Assembly: GCA_905182275.1 (NCBI GenBank)
Contig: CAJJAU010000045.1
Span: 1 to 48,400 of the forward strand
Length of the DNA stretch: 48,400 nucleotides
Reading direction: 5' to 3'
Source of the DNA: a gamma proteobacterium HTCC2207
GTDB taxonomy: Bacteria > Pseudomonadota > Gammaproteobacteria > Pseudomonadales > Porticoccaceae
Shown here: positions 14,789 to 23,917 of the stretch, in pieces
Numbering within the stretch: the first letter of the stretch is position 1
How the letters are laid out: each line of letters opens with the position of its first letter
Program-made: the position numbers and the translations under genes
The notes under the pieces: generated by a model
The model's database searches: none
What the model saw: the letters and a program-made list of their open reading frames with translations, nothing else
What the model was told of the DNA's origin: nothing

Positions 14789-17488
14789 TTATAGTGTCCA
14801 AGGTGGAGCAGATTCTTGATCTATTTCGAATGTTTTGAGCGCGCCGACTAAAACAGCACGATCAATTAACTTTAACCTGACCAGTGATTCGATCGCTGCT
14901 AATGCAATATTTTTTCTATCGACTTCAAAAAATTCCCGCAACACAGTGCGTTGGTCGCTGCGGCCAAAGCCGTCAGTCCCCAAGGCAATGAAACGCGCCT
15001 CCAAGTAGGGCGCTACCAGGTGCGGTAATGCCGAAACATAGTCGGTGGCAGCGATAATGGGCATTTCGCCAGGAAGACATTCCTGCAGGTGACTGCGTTT
15101 TTGGGTCTCTGAAGGGTTCAGCCGATTTTCACGCTCCACCGTTCTCGCTTCTTTAGCCAATTCGGTGAAGCTAGTCGCGCTGAATATGTCGCTGCTAATA
15201 TTGAACTGGTCGAGTAATATATCTGCGGCGGCTATGACTTCATTAAGAATAGTTCCTGAGCCAATTAACCGTACTCTTATGCCGTCGTTATCGTCTCCGC
15301 GACTTTGCAGTTTGTAGAGGCCGCGAAGAACATCATTCTCTATCTCGCCGGGAATACTGGGCTGCTCATAATTCTCATTCATGACAGTGATGTAATAAAA
15401 CTCATCAACATCTCGTTCCATCATCTGCACCATGCCATGCTGCATGATAATGGCTAATTCATAGGCATAAGCAGGATCATAGGCACGGCAATTGGGGATA
15501 GTGGATGCTATTAGGTGGCTGCTTCCATCCTGATGTTGTAGGCCTTCTCCGGAAAGCGTTGTCCGTCCGGCAGTGGCACCTAGCAAAAAACCTCTAGCGC
15601 GCTGATCTGCAGCGGCCCAAATTAAATCACCTACACGTTGAAAGCCAAACATGGAGTAGTAGATGTAGAACGGTAAAGTAGGAACATTGTGAACAGAATA
15701 GGATGTCGCGGCAGCGGCCCAGGATGATATCGCACCGGCTTCGTTAATGCCTTCCTCTAAAAGCTGTCCATTTTTAGCTTCCTTGTAAAACATCATTGAG
15801 CCCGCATCTTCAGGCTCATAGAGTTGCCCAAGGGGCGCGTAAATACCAATCTGACGGAACAGATTATCCATACCAAAGGTTCGTGCTTCATCTGCAACAA
15901 TGGGGACCACTTTGGGGCCTAATGTCTTGTCTTTTAGCAACCCGCCAAGCATGCGTACTGCAGCCATAGTGGTCGACATAGATTTGTTGTTAGCGTGCAG
16001 GGCAAACTTAGCATAGGACTCTATTTCTGGTATCAAACCTTTCGTATTTGACGGCTCTGAGCTAGAGGCCTGATTTACGTTCCGAGCGGGAATGGCCCCG
16101 CCTAGAGCTTCACGTTTTTGGCGTAAGTAGGTGAGCTCAGGACTATTTTCATCAGGCTTATAAAAACGTAAATTTTCCAAGTCATCATTGGTCAATGGTA
16201 GTGAGAACCTGTCTCGAAAGGTGGTTAGTGCCTCCATGTCTAAATTTTTAGCTTGGTGCGACGACATACGGCTTTCTCCGGCACCTCCCATACCAAATCC
16301 CTTTTTGGTTTTTGCTAAAATCACCGTAGGTTTGCCCTTACAAGACTTAGCTGCGGCGAAGGCAGCATAGAGTTTGCGGAGATCATGGCCGCCGCGTTTA
16401 AGACGGTTTATCTCAGCATCCGTCATGTGCTCAACCAGTTTACGGGTAGCGGGATCGGTATCAAAAAATTTGGCGCGGTTATAGTCGCCATCTTTAGATC
16501 CTAAATCTTGGTATTCACCATCGACGGTTTCAGCAAAGCGGCGTAGAAGGACCTGATCTTTATCTCTGGCAAACAAACTATCCCACTCGGACCCCCAAAG
16601 TACTTTAATGACGTTCCACCCGGCACCAATAAATAAGCTTTCTAGTTCTTGGATAATTTGCCCGTTGCCTCTAACGGGGCCATCTAGACGCTGCAGGTTG
16701 CAGTTGACTATAAAGGTTAAATTATCCAGGCCCTCACGTGCGGCTAGTGTTAGTCCTGCAATCGATTCTGGCTCATCCATTTCGCCATCGCCAAATACCC
16801 CCCAAACATGACGGCCTTCGGTCGTGGCTAAACCGCGTCCTTCTAAGTAGCGCATGTAACGGGCTTGATAGACCGCATTGATTGGGCCGATGCCCATAGA
16901 GCCTGTTGGGAATTGCCAAAAATCTGGCATCAACCAAGGGTGCGGATAAGAGCAAAGCCCCTTGCCGCCAACCTCTTGCCGATAATTGGAGAGCTGCTCT
17001 TCACTGAGACGACCTTCAAGATAAGCCCGAGCATAAACCCCTGGAGCAGAATGTGGCTGAAAGTAAATAAGGTCTCCCGCGAAGTCTTCGGTTGCTGCAT
17101 GAAAGAAATGATTAAAGCCCGTTTCAAAAATTTCCGCAGCTGAGGCGTAGCTGGCGATATGACCTCCGAGCCCGCCATAGGCTCTGTTTGCACGCATAAC
17201 CATAACCAGCGCGTTCCAGCGGTTAATGGCGGTGATTCTTTCTTCGAGTTCTAAGTTGCCTGGATACAGAATTTGTTGATCTACAGAAATAGAATTTCTA
17301 TAGGCTGAGAAGGGCTGTCCGCTGGCAGTAAATCCGGTATTTCTGATCACTTCTTCTAATTGACGAAGTAAAAATTGCGCTCTCTCTGGGCCATGAACTG
17401 AGGTCACAGACGACATTGAATCGATCCATTCTTGCGTTTCTGTTGGGTCGCTATCGGTAATAGTAGCGCCATAGTTAGATAGCTTCAT
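14789..17488 (-). CDS. AceE-type 2-oxo acid dehydrogenase E1 (homodimeric pyruvate dehydrogenase E1), stand-alone
   Basis: An 899-residue protein of AceE length (E. coli about 887). The thiamine-diphosphate motif runs from GDGEMDEPES (GDG 233-235) to NCN (262-264). HPWLMPDFWQFPTGSMG and the central transketolase-like region are also typical. AceE decarboxylates a 2-oxo acid and passes the acyl group to the lipoyl domain of E2. No aceF or lpd lies beside it here. Instead an Lrp/AsnC regulator is divergent from it, an arrangement like Pseudomonas putida mdeB/mdeR, where the AceE homolog is thought to act on 2-oxobutyrate. Pyruvate or 2-oxobutyrate are therefore both possible. The start is ATG 17488. 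Confidence 0.93.
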   Translation of the reverse strand: MKLSNYGATITDSDPTETQEWIDSMSSVTSVHGPERAQFLLRQLEEVIRNTGFTASGQPFSAYRNSISVDQQILYPGNLELEERITAINRWNALVMVMRANRAYGGLGGHIASYASAAEIFETGFNHFFHAATEDFAGDLIYFQPHSAPGVYARAYLEGRLSEEQLSNYRQEVGGKGLCSYPHPWLMPDFWQFPTGSMGIGPINAVYQARYMRYLEGRGLATTEGRHVWGVFGDGEMDEPESIAGLTLAAREGLDNLTFIVNCNLQRLDGPVRGNGQIIQELESLFIGAGWNVIKVLWGSEWDSLFARDKDQVLLRRFAETVDGEYQDLGSKDGDYNRAKFFDTDPATRKLVEHMTDAEINRLKRGGHDLRKLYAAFAAAKSCKGKPTVILAKTKKGFGMGGAGESRMSSHQAKNLDMEALTTFRDRFSLPLTNDDLENLRFYKPDENSPELTYLRQKREALGGAIPARNVNQASSSEPSNTKGLIPEIESYAKFALHANNKSMSTTMAAVRMLGGLLKDKTLGPKVVPIVADEARTFGMDNLFRQIGIYAPLGQLYEPEDAGSMMFYKEAKNGQLLEEGINEAGAISSWAAAATSYSVHNVPTLPFYIYYSMFGFQRVGDLIWAAADQRARGFLLGATAGRTTLSGEGLQHQDGSSHLIASTIPNCRAYDPAYAYELAIIMQHGMVQMMERDVDEFYYITVMNENYEQPSIPGEIENDVLRGLYKLQSRGDDNDGIRVRLIGSGTILNEVIAAADILLDQFNISSDIFSATSFTELAKEARTVERENRLNPSETQKRSHLQECLPGEMPIIAATDYVSALPHLVAPYLEARFIALGTDGFGRSDQRTVLREFFEVDRKNIALAAIESLVRLKLIDRAVLVGALKTFEIDQESAPPWTL

Positions 17489-17617
17489 GGGTCATCGCTC
17501 AGCGGTAAATAAAGCAGAATTGTAGGTGAGAATCCGTGGCAGGTGTTGCTGTTTTGTGGTGTAAATGGGAAGATTAAAGGCATATATATAAAATTTAAAG
17601 GATTGATTAAGCATATT
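17489..17617. promoter_or_regulatory. Divergent promoter region of the AceE-type gene and the Lrp regulator
   Basis: This 129-bp gap separates the two divergent start codons. Lrp/AsnC proteins commonly bind AT-rich DNA between themselves and their target, and the regulator-side half (about 17565-17610) is AT-rich. No clear palindrome was found. AAAGGA before 17618 is the likely ribosome binding site of the regulator, though rather far from the ATG. Confidence 0.4.
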
Positions 17618-18094
17618 ATGCCGAATAATGAGATTGATTCCATAGATTTGCGAATACTTCATGAGCTTCAACAGTTTGGGAGAATATCCAATGTAGATCT
17701 AGCAGGCAGGGTTGGGCTGTCTCCCTCACCTTGCTTGAGCCGCGTGCGAGCCCTAGAGCAAAAAGGGATTATTGACCGTTACGTTGCCTTGGTGAAGCCG
17801 GGCACCGTTGGCTTGTTGATCAATGTATTTATACAGGTGACACTTGAGAGGCAGGTTGAAAAAGCATTAGAAAATTTTGAATCCAAGATGCAGAGCTACC
17901 CCGAAGTGATGGAATGTTACCTAATGACTGGCAATAGTGATTATTTGATTAGACTTTTAGTTAGTGATATAGCAACCTTGGAAACATTTATTGTTCAAAA
18001 GCTGTCGACCATTCAGGGCGTTTTAAATATTCAATCTAGCTTTGCCTTGAAGCAGGTCAAGTATAAAACCGAGTTGCCGATCACTTCGGGATAA
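17618..18094 (+). CDS. Lrp/AsnC-family transcriptional regulator
   Basis: A 158-residue protein with the full family layout. The N-terminal helix-turn-helix runs IDSIDLRILHELQQFGRISN, DLAGRVGLSPSPCLSRVRAL, then GIIDRYVALV. The C-terminal RAM domain includes VMECYLMTGNSDYLIRLLV, the effector-binding and oligomerisation turn. Lrp-type proteins sense amino acids and activate or repress nearby catabolic genes. The closest functional candidate by context is MdeR, the activator of mdeAB, because its neighbour is an AceE homolog. ATG 17618 gives the conserved start; an upstream in-frame extension to 17543 is not family-like. The direct target is probably the divergent E1 gene. Confidence 0.93.
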   Translation: MPNNEIDSIDLRILHELQQFGRISNVDLAGRVGLSPSPCLSRVRALEQKGIIDRYVALVKPGTVGLLINVFIQVTLERQVEKALENFESKMQSYPEVMECYLMTGNSDYLIRLLVSDIATLETFIVQKLSTIQGVLNIQSSFALKQVKYKTELPITSG

Positions 18095-18393
18095 AAGGCT
18101 ATTTCCAGTGCTGCCATTCTCGTGAAATAACTGTAATTAAAAGTGCGAGAGACCCGTTCAGTATAGGAAATTCGTTTATTTGTAGGCGCTAATCAATGTT
18201 ATCCGCCCTTTAACTCATATTTAGTGCGTTTAATCTCAAACATGAAGTTTGAAAAACTATAGTGTTTTACTCTTACAATCGAAATAATTTTTACAATTTG
18301 AGGGTCCAGAGATTTCAAAAGAGTTTTGGCTCGATTGAATGGTCCACTCAAAATAATATATGTGTTTTTTACATAAATTTCAGGGGTTATAAA
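18095..18393 (+). promoter_or_regulatory. 299-bp leader/promoter region of the second TonB-dependent receptor
   Basis: No convincing gene lies here. The sequence is AT-rich toward the receptor start, and AGGGG at about 18382-18386 serves as its ribosome binding site. An open frame continues upstream to 18262, but its 44 extra residues do not resemble a signal peptide, so I treat this stretch as untranslated. Confidence 0.5.
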
Positions 18394-21354
18394 ATGGTAT
18401 TCAGAAAGAGATTACTCTCATCTAGCGTTGCATTAGCGCTTATCGGCACAGCAGTTCCTGCGTTCGCTCAAGACGAGGGAGTGATAGAAGAAATTATTGT
18501 CCAGGGTGGTATTCGTGGCAGTTTGAAAGCCTCGATGGACATTAAGCGAGATTCTATGGGTGTTGTGGATGCTATTTCAGCTGAAGATATCGGTAAGTTC
18601 CCCGATGCGAACTTAGCAGAATCTTTGCAACGTATTACCGGTGTGTCTATTTCTAGAAGTCGCGGTGAAGGTAGTCAGGTAACAGTTCGTGGCTTTGGTC
18701 CTGAATACAACCTAGTTACTTTGAATGGTCGGCAAATGCCAACTCACAATGGAGCAAGCCGGTCGTTTGACTTCGGTGATCTCGCCTCTGAAGGTGTTGC
18801 TGGTGTGCAGGTCTACAAGACAGGCCGTGCAGATGTACCCTCAGGTGGTATCGGATCGACCATTAATATATCAACGCCTAAGCCTCTTGAGGCTGACCCT
18901 ATTGGAAGTATCTCTGTTAAGGCTGTTAACGATACCTCTACTCGCGCTGGCGATGAGTACACTCCAGAATTTTCTGGCATCTACATGAATACCTTTGCTG
19001 ATGACACTATCGGTATAGCCATTATAGCCAGTCGACAAGAGCGTAATAACGGTGTCAATGCGGCAAGCGTTGGAGGCTACTATACTAGAGCTGGCGATGG
19101 AGCTGATCAAAAATTATCAGGCAATGATAATCAGATTAATCGACCAACCACAGCAGACTCAAATTATTCTTTACCTCAATCGATGGCCTACAACATTGCA
19201 GAATACAGCAGTGAAAGAACTAACGGTCAGATAGTATTGCAAATGGCACCATCAGACTCTGTGAGCATGACGCTAGATTATATTCGCTCAGAGTATGACC
19301 TTGAGCGGTCTTACAGTGATCTGTCGGCATGGTTCTCAAATACTGCTGCGGTATCTCAATCTAGTTCGTGGACAGATGGCCCAATTGCTAGCCCAACTTT
19401 TTACCAAGAGACTGTCAAAAACAATGACTTTGCCATGGGTACTGGTGAAGATGGACGGACTAACACTAATGAATCATTAGGTTTGAATTTTGATTGGCAA
19501 GTCAATGATGAATTAGTGCTCAATTTTGACTGGCATGATTCGTCTGCAGAGACAGGCGCAAATGGTCCTAATGGAACTAGCTCATTAATAACAATGGCAA
19601 GTTTTAATAAGGTAGGTCAGACCTTTATTACTGGATATGATATGCCAGTTATGTTGCTGGATTTGAATTCTGGCGGTGAAACTGATCGACCTCTTTATAA
19701 AAATGACATGATCATCACCGGTAGTACATTCGTAAATGATGCTGCGTTAATGAATATTGAGCAAAGTAAGTTCAGCGGCACCTGGGACTTCTCTGAGGAC
19801 TCAAGTATTGATTTTGGTGTACAGATCTCAGACGTCGACAACAAAGCGGTTTCTAACTTTGTACAGCTAAATAACTGGGGAGGAAGTACTAATCCTGGGG
19901 ATTTGGCAGATATAGTTGTTCGTTCAAGTGTTGAAGGTCAATTTGATCAACTCTCAGGTAATGATTATGAGGGTATTCAGACAGAATATATGACGGCTTC
20001 ATTAGCAGACTTGATTGCGGCAGGAGAGGCTTCCTATGTGGTAAGCGGCGCTGACTATGAAGCTATTGGTGACTGTGGTACTGGGTACTGTGCCTCTACT
20101 AAATACAATGGTGAAGACGTCAATGGCTTCAGTAACCTCTTTACTCTTGAAGAATCAATTGCAGCTTATATTCGTTACAACTTAGCCACCGAAGTGTCTG
20201 GAATGCCCGTCAATTTGCATCTGGGTCTTCGTTATGAGGAAACTGATATCACCTCTCAAGCAGTCACTTCAGAGTACGACGGAACAGTTTGGGCTAAAGC
20301 AGGTAACGAAGCTTATTTGACAGCGAAAGCTGGGGGCGGAGAGCCAGATTCTTTCTTGGGCAACTACGATTTTGTATTACCTAGCCTTGATTTTGACATT
20401 GAGGTTGTGGAGGACGTTGTCTTGCGCGCATCCTTTAGTAAAACGATAACACGCCCAAGTTATAACGATATTAAAGGTGGCCTAACGGCTAACAGTACTC
20501 AGTTTTACGCTAATCAGAATGCTTTTGCATCGGCGGGTAATCCTGATTTAGAGCCAATTTTGTCTCGTAACATAGATCTTTCAGCTGAGTGGTATTACGG
20601 CGAGGGAAGTTACGTATCGGTTGGATATTTCGATAAGGACGTTGATAAATTCATTGGTTCGGGTATCGGAGAGCGTTCATTGGGAGCAATTCCTAACATC
20701 ATTGGCGGTACCCTTTGGAATCAAGCTGTTGCTGAAAGTGGCCTTGATCCTGCTCAATACACTGTAGTTGCTCAGTATATTTTAGATAATTACCAAGACA
20801 GCCCCTATGTTAACGGAGATGAGATCTCTGGTGCGGCGGGTGATCCTGATTTGATATGGACTGTGACTCAGCCTGTGAATCAAAAGAAAGCGCGGGTTGA
20901 TGGTGTTGAGATCAATCTGCAGCATTTCTTCGGCGAATCAGGTTACGGATTTATTGCTAACGCGACCTTTGCAAGTGCTGATGTTGGTTACGATAATATG
21001 AAATTTAATGAGGGGCAGTTTGTTCTTAATGGCTTAAGTGATTCAGCTAACTTGGTGGGCGTCTACGATAAAGATGGACTGTCTGTTCGTTTAGCTTACA
21101 ACTGGCGAGATGATTTCTTGGCCGGCGCTGGTCAAGGTCAGGGTACTAATACTAACCCAACAAATGTTGAAGCCTATGGCCAGTTAGATCTTGGTATTAC
21201 CTATGAATACAATGATAGGCTAACTATCTATGCATCAGGTCTTAATATTACGGATGAAACAGTTCGTGTGTATGGCAAGTCTAAAGATTTAGTGCTGCAA
21301 GCAGTGCAGGGTGGTCCAAGATACGATTTGGCAATCCGTTATAAACTGTTCTAG
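18394..21354 (+). CDS. Large TonB-dependent receptor of the Xanthomonas/Caulobacter class (TIGR01782-like)
   Basis: A 986-residue receptor with signal peptide MVFRKRLLSSSVALALIGTA ending in FAQ. IEEIIVQGGIRGSL is the TonB-box-like start, followed by SAEDIGKFPDANLAESLQRI and VTVRGFGPEYNLVTLNGR, the plug signature of the TIGR01782 class. The C terminus is RYKLF. This class is linked to uptake of carbohydrates and other complex substrates in Xanthomonadales, Caulobacterales and marine gammaproteobacteria, and is often followed by tryptophan-halogenase-like and SapC-family genes, exactly as here. The next gene begins 178 bp downstream after a long stem-loop. The ligand is not known. Confidence 0.93.
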   Translation: MVFRKRLLSSSVALALIGTAVPAFAQDEGVIEEIIVQGGIRGSLKASMDIKRDSMGVVDAISAEDIGKFPDANLAESLQRITGVSISRSRGEGSQVTVRGFGPEYNLVTLNGRQMPTHNGASRSFDFGDLASEGVAGVQVYKTGRADVPSGGIGSTINISTPKPLEADPIGSISVKAVNDTSTRAGDEYTPEFSGIYMNTFADDTIGIAIIASRQERNNGVNAASVGGYYTRAGDGADQKLSGNDNQINRPTTADSNYSLPQSMAYNIAEYSSERTNGQIVLQMAPSDSVSMTLDYIRSEYDLERSYSDLSAWFSNTAAVSQSSSWTDGPIASPTFYQETVKNNDFAMGTGEDGRTNTNESLGLNFDWQVNDELVLNFDWHDSSAETGANGPNGTSSLITMASFNKVGQTFITGYDMPVMLLDLNSGGETDRPLYKNDMIITGSTFVNDAALMNIEQSKFSGTWDFSEDSSIDFGVQISDVDNKAVSNFVQLNNWGGSTNPGDLADIVVRSSVEGQFDQLSGNDYEGIQTEYMTASLADLIAAGEASYVVSGADYEAIGDCGTGYCASTKYNGEDVNGFSNLFTLEESIAAYIRYNLATEVSGMPVNLHLGLRYEETDITSQAVTSEYDGTVWAKAGNEAYLTAKAGGGEPDSFLGNYDFVLPSLDFDIEVVEDVVLRASFSKTITRPSYNDIKGGLTANSTQFYANQNAFASAGNPDLEPILSRNIDLSAEWYYGEGSYVSVGYFDKDVDKFIGSGIGERSLGAIPNIIGGTLWNQAVAESGLDPAQYTVVAQYILDNYQDSPYVNGDEISGAAGDPDLIWTVTQPVNQKKARVDGVEINLQHFFGESGYGFIANATFASADVGYDNMKFNEGQFVLNGLSDSANLVGVYDKDGLSVRLAYNWRDDFLAGAGQGQGTNTNPTNVEAYGQLDLGITYEYNDRLTIYASGLNITDETVRVYGKSKDLVLQAVQGGPRYDLAIRYKLF

Positions 21355-21369
21355 ATCTTAGTAGATAGA

Positions 21370-21418
21370 TAGAACCAATGAGGCCGCTCTAATTTTTTGG
21401 GCGGCTTCTTTGGTTCTA
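21370..21418 (+). terminator. Long stem-loop between the receptor and the halogenase operon
   Basis: Positions 21370-21387 pair with 21401-21418: 16 of 18 positions are complementary, including GAACCAA/TTGGTTC and GCCGC/GCGGC. A T-run lies in the loop rather than after the stem, so it is not a standard intrinsic terminator. It begins 15 bp past the receptor stop. It may end or stabilise the receptor mRNA and lower expression of the genes that follow. Confidence 0.6.
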
Positions 21419-21532
21419 ACGTATATAGAAGTAGTAAAGAAATTTCCAAAGAATAATGAGTTACTATTAGCTTTCGTAGCTACATTTGTTGCTGACCATG
21501 TAGCGGACATTGAAATGATTTGAATGAGCTAG

Positions 21533-23125
21533 ATGTATTTTATGACCCCAGATCAAAAAATAAATAGCATTGTTATTGTGGGTGGTGGGACTGCCGGATG
21601 GTTAACGGCGGGTATTATAGCCGCAGAGCATAGTGCCAATGGCACTGCGATCAATGATTTGGTTGATGTGCAAATCACATTGGTGGAATCACCGGATGTT
21701 CCAACTATTGGAGTCGGAGAAGGTACCTGGCCTTCAATGAAATCCACTTTACAAAAAATGGGTATCTCCGAAACTGATTTAATTCGAGAATGCGATGCCA
21801 GTTTCAAGCAGGGTACGCTTTTTAATGGTTGGAAAACCGGTGGAAATGATGCGTACACCCACCCGTTCACTCCCCCTCATTCCTATGCTTCGACTAATTT
21901 AGCGCCCCAATGGCAGAAATTTCGAAATGAAGTTGCCTTTGCTGACGCAGTGTCATCACAAAATGCGTTAATGTTTCAGGGCTTAGCCCCGAAGCAAATA
22001 TCCACGCCCGAATATGCCTTTAATGCTAATTATGGATATCATCTTGATGCGGGTAAGTTTGCTGAGCTACTCCGGAAACACTGCGTCGATAAATTAGGGA
22101 TCACTCACCTAAAAGCAAATGTGATTGCTATTAACTCGTCGGCTGATGGTGATATCGAGTCTCTACAAACTGACACGGAAGGGCATATTGCAGGTGATTT
22201 ATTTGTTGATTGCAGTGGTTCCAAAGCGCTGTTGCTAGGGGAGCATTTTGAGATACCCTTCTGCTCGAGAAGCCAGTTTCTGTTTAACGATACTGCATTG
22301 GCTTCTCAGGTTCCCTATACCAACAGCGATGATCCGATTGCATCAAGTACATTATCTACCGCTCAGACCTCCGGGTGGATTTGGGATATCGGATTACCAA
22401 CCAGACGCGGTATCGGTCATGTGTATTCCAGTGCTCATACTACCGAAGACCGTGCTAGTGAAGAATTGTTGGCATATATTAAAGCGACGGTTAGTGCCGA
22501 AGCAGCCTCGACAACGTCAATTAGGAAGGTTGCATTTAATCCAGGTCATCGCGCCAAATTTTGGCATAAAAACTGTGTCGCCGTAGGTATGTCTGCTGGT
22601 TTTATAGAACCGCTGGAAGCATCAGCACTGGTTTTAGTGGAGCTGTCTGCCGCTATGATTGCCGAGCAATTACCTGCAAATCGACAGGTGATGGATCTTG
22701 TGGCGAAGCGTTTTAATGCTAAGTTTCTCTATCGCTGGGACCGAATTATTGATTTTTTGAAGCTTCATTATATTCTCTCTCAGAGACAGGATAGTGATTA
22801 CTGGAAAGATAACATTGCTGCGTCGAGTATTCCTGAAAGTCTATCTGAACTCATAGATCTATGGCGGTGGCAAAGTCCTTGGCATAGAGATACCGGGCAC
22901 ATTGATGAAATGTTTCCGTCGGCGAGTTTTCAATATGTACTTTACGGAATGGGCTTTGAAACTCAAAGTAGTACGACAGTGAGGCGATCTGATAGAGAAG
23001 CCGATTCTGCGGCAGCGGGGCTTTTCCGAGAAAATGCAGAGAGAACCCAAAAGTTGCTGGCCTCAATGCCCACTAATAGGGAATTAATCGATAAAATCAC
23101 TACCTACGGTTTGCAAAAAATATAA
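21533..23125 (+). CDS. Flavin-dependent tryptophan-halogenase-family protein (copy 1)
   Basis: A 530-residue protein of the PrnA/RebH family (PF04820). VGGGTAGW (16-23) binds FAD. Lys92 in SFKQGTLF aligns with the catalytic Lys79 of PrnA, and Glu362 in FIEPLEAS with Glu346; the next residue is Ala where PrnA has Ser347. The family WxWxIP box is altered to WIWDIGLP (282-289). True halogenases use FADH2, O2 and halide to make HOCl or HOBr, which the lysine guides to an aromatic substrate. No tryptophan-specific pocket can be claimed. ATG 21533 is used; ATG 21542 is an alternative. First gene of a tight operon with SapC, a JmjC-like oxygenase and a second halogenase. Confidence 0.9.
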   Translation: MYFMTPDQKINSIVIVGGGTAGWLTAGIIAAEHSANGTAINDLVDVQITLVESPDVPTIGVGEGTWPSMKSTLQKMGISETDLIRECDASFKQGTLFNGWKTGGNDAYTHPFTPPHSYASTNLAPQWQKFRNEVAFADAVSSQNALMFQGLAPKQISTPEYAFNANYGYHLDAGKFAELLRKHCVDKLGITHLKANVIAINSSADGDIESLQTDTEGHIAGDLFVDCSGSKALLLGEHFEIPFCSRSQFLFNDTALASQVPYTNSDDPIASSTLSTAQTSGWIWDIGLPTRRGIGHVYSSAHTTEDRASEELLAYIKATVSAEAASTTSIRKVAFNPGHRAKFWHKNCVAVGMSAGFIEPLEASALVLVELSAAMIAEQLPANRQVMDLVAKRFNAKFLYRWDRIIDFLKLHYILSQRQDSDYWKDNIAASSIPESLSELIDLWRWQSPWHRDTGHIDEMFPSASFQYVLYGMGFETQSSTTVRRSDREADSAAAGLFRENAERTQKLLASMPTNRELIDKITTYGLQKI

Positions 23126-23165
23126 ACTGTTAGGAACTTAAAATAATAGGTTGTTTGGAGTAACT

Positions 23166-23888
23166 ATGAGCAATTACGTCCTGCTAAATAATAGCGCCCA
23201 CAAAGATTTAAGAGTGATCACTACCCGATCTGAAAGCTATGGCGATAATGTTATGCACGCGATGACGTTTCCCATAGAATTTCGCGACGTTCAATCAAGT
23301 TATCCAATATTTTTCTGTAAAGATTCAGAGTCTGGGCAGTTCTATCCTGCCGCTCTTTTTGGTCTTGAGCAGAATCAGAATTTATTTTTGACCGAAGGTG
23401 GATGGGATGCATCCTATATTCCCATGATGATAAAGCGGCACCCATTTCTTATTGGTTATCAAACCGACCCTGAGCATGTAGGCGGAAAAAAGCCAGTAGT
23501 GTCTATCGATATGGACAATCCTCGTATTAATGATAGTGAAGGGGAGCCTCTATTTTCTGATAATGGTGAGGCTACGGATTATTTAAAGGAATCCATTAGT
23601 ATGCTGGAAGCAATTCATCATGGGCATGAGCACAATAAAGGTTTTGTTGAGACCTTATTAGAGCATGACTTGCTTGAAGCATTTACTTTGGAGGTTGTTC
23701 TTAACGATGGTTCAAAAAATCAATTAACCGGGTTTTATACCATCGCGGAACAAAAACTGCATGAACTAGAGGGAGATACTTTTGCGATGTTAAATAAACG
23801 CGGTTACCTCCAAGCAATTTTTATGGCGGTGGCTTCTCACTCTCGACTTAGGCCGCTTGTTGAAAAACGGAATGCTCTAATACTGTAA
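23166..23888 (+). CDS. SapC-family protein
   Basis: A 240-residue protein starting MSNYVLLNNSAHKDLRVITT and containing FPIEFRDVQSSYPIFFCKDS and YIPMMIKRHPFLIGY, the pattern of the SapC family (PF07277). The family was named from a Campylobacter surface-layer gene, but its molecular role is unknown. It recurs beside TonB-dependent receptors and tryptophan-halogenase-like genes in Caulobacter, Xanthomonas and marine bacteria. I see no signal peptide and no membrane helix, so it is probably cytoplasmic. ATG 23166 has GGAG six bases upstream, which is why I prefer it over the in-frame TTG at 23151. It lies 40 bp after halogenase copy 1. Confidence 0.88.
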   Translation: MSNYVLLNNSAHKDLRVITTRSESYGDNVMHAMTFPIEFRDVQSSYPIFFCKDSESGQFYPAALFGLEQNQNLFLTEGGWDASYIPMMIKRHPFLIGYQTDPEHVGGKKPVVSIDMDNPRINDSEGEPLFSDNGEATDYLKESISMLEAIHHGHEHNKGFVETLLEHDLLEAFTLEVVLNDGSKNQLTGFYTIAEQKLHELEGDTFAMLNKRGYLQAIFMAVASHSRLRPLVEKRNALIL

Positions 23889-23917
23889 TTACTAGCTCTT
23901 TTTAGGGGACGATTTAC

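Noticed and set aside
18262-18393. N-terminal extension of the second TonB receptor by 44 residues
   Set aside because: The extension does not look like a signal peptide, while ATG 18394 has AGGGG upstream and a typical signal sequence after it.
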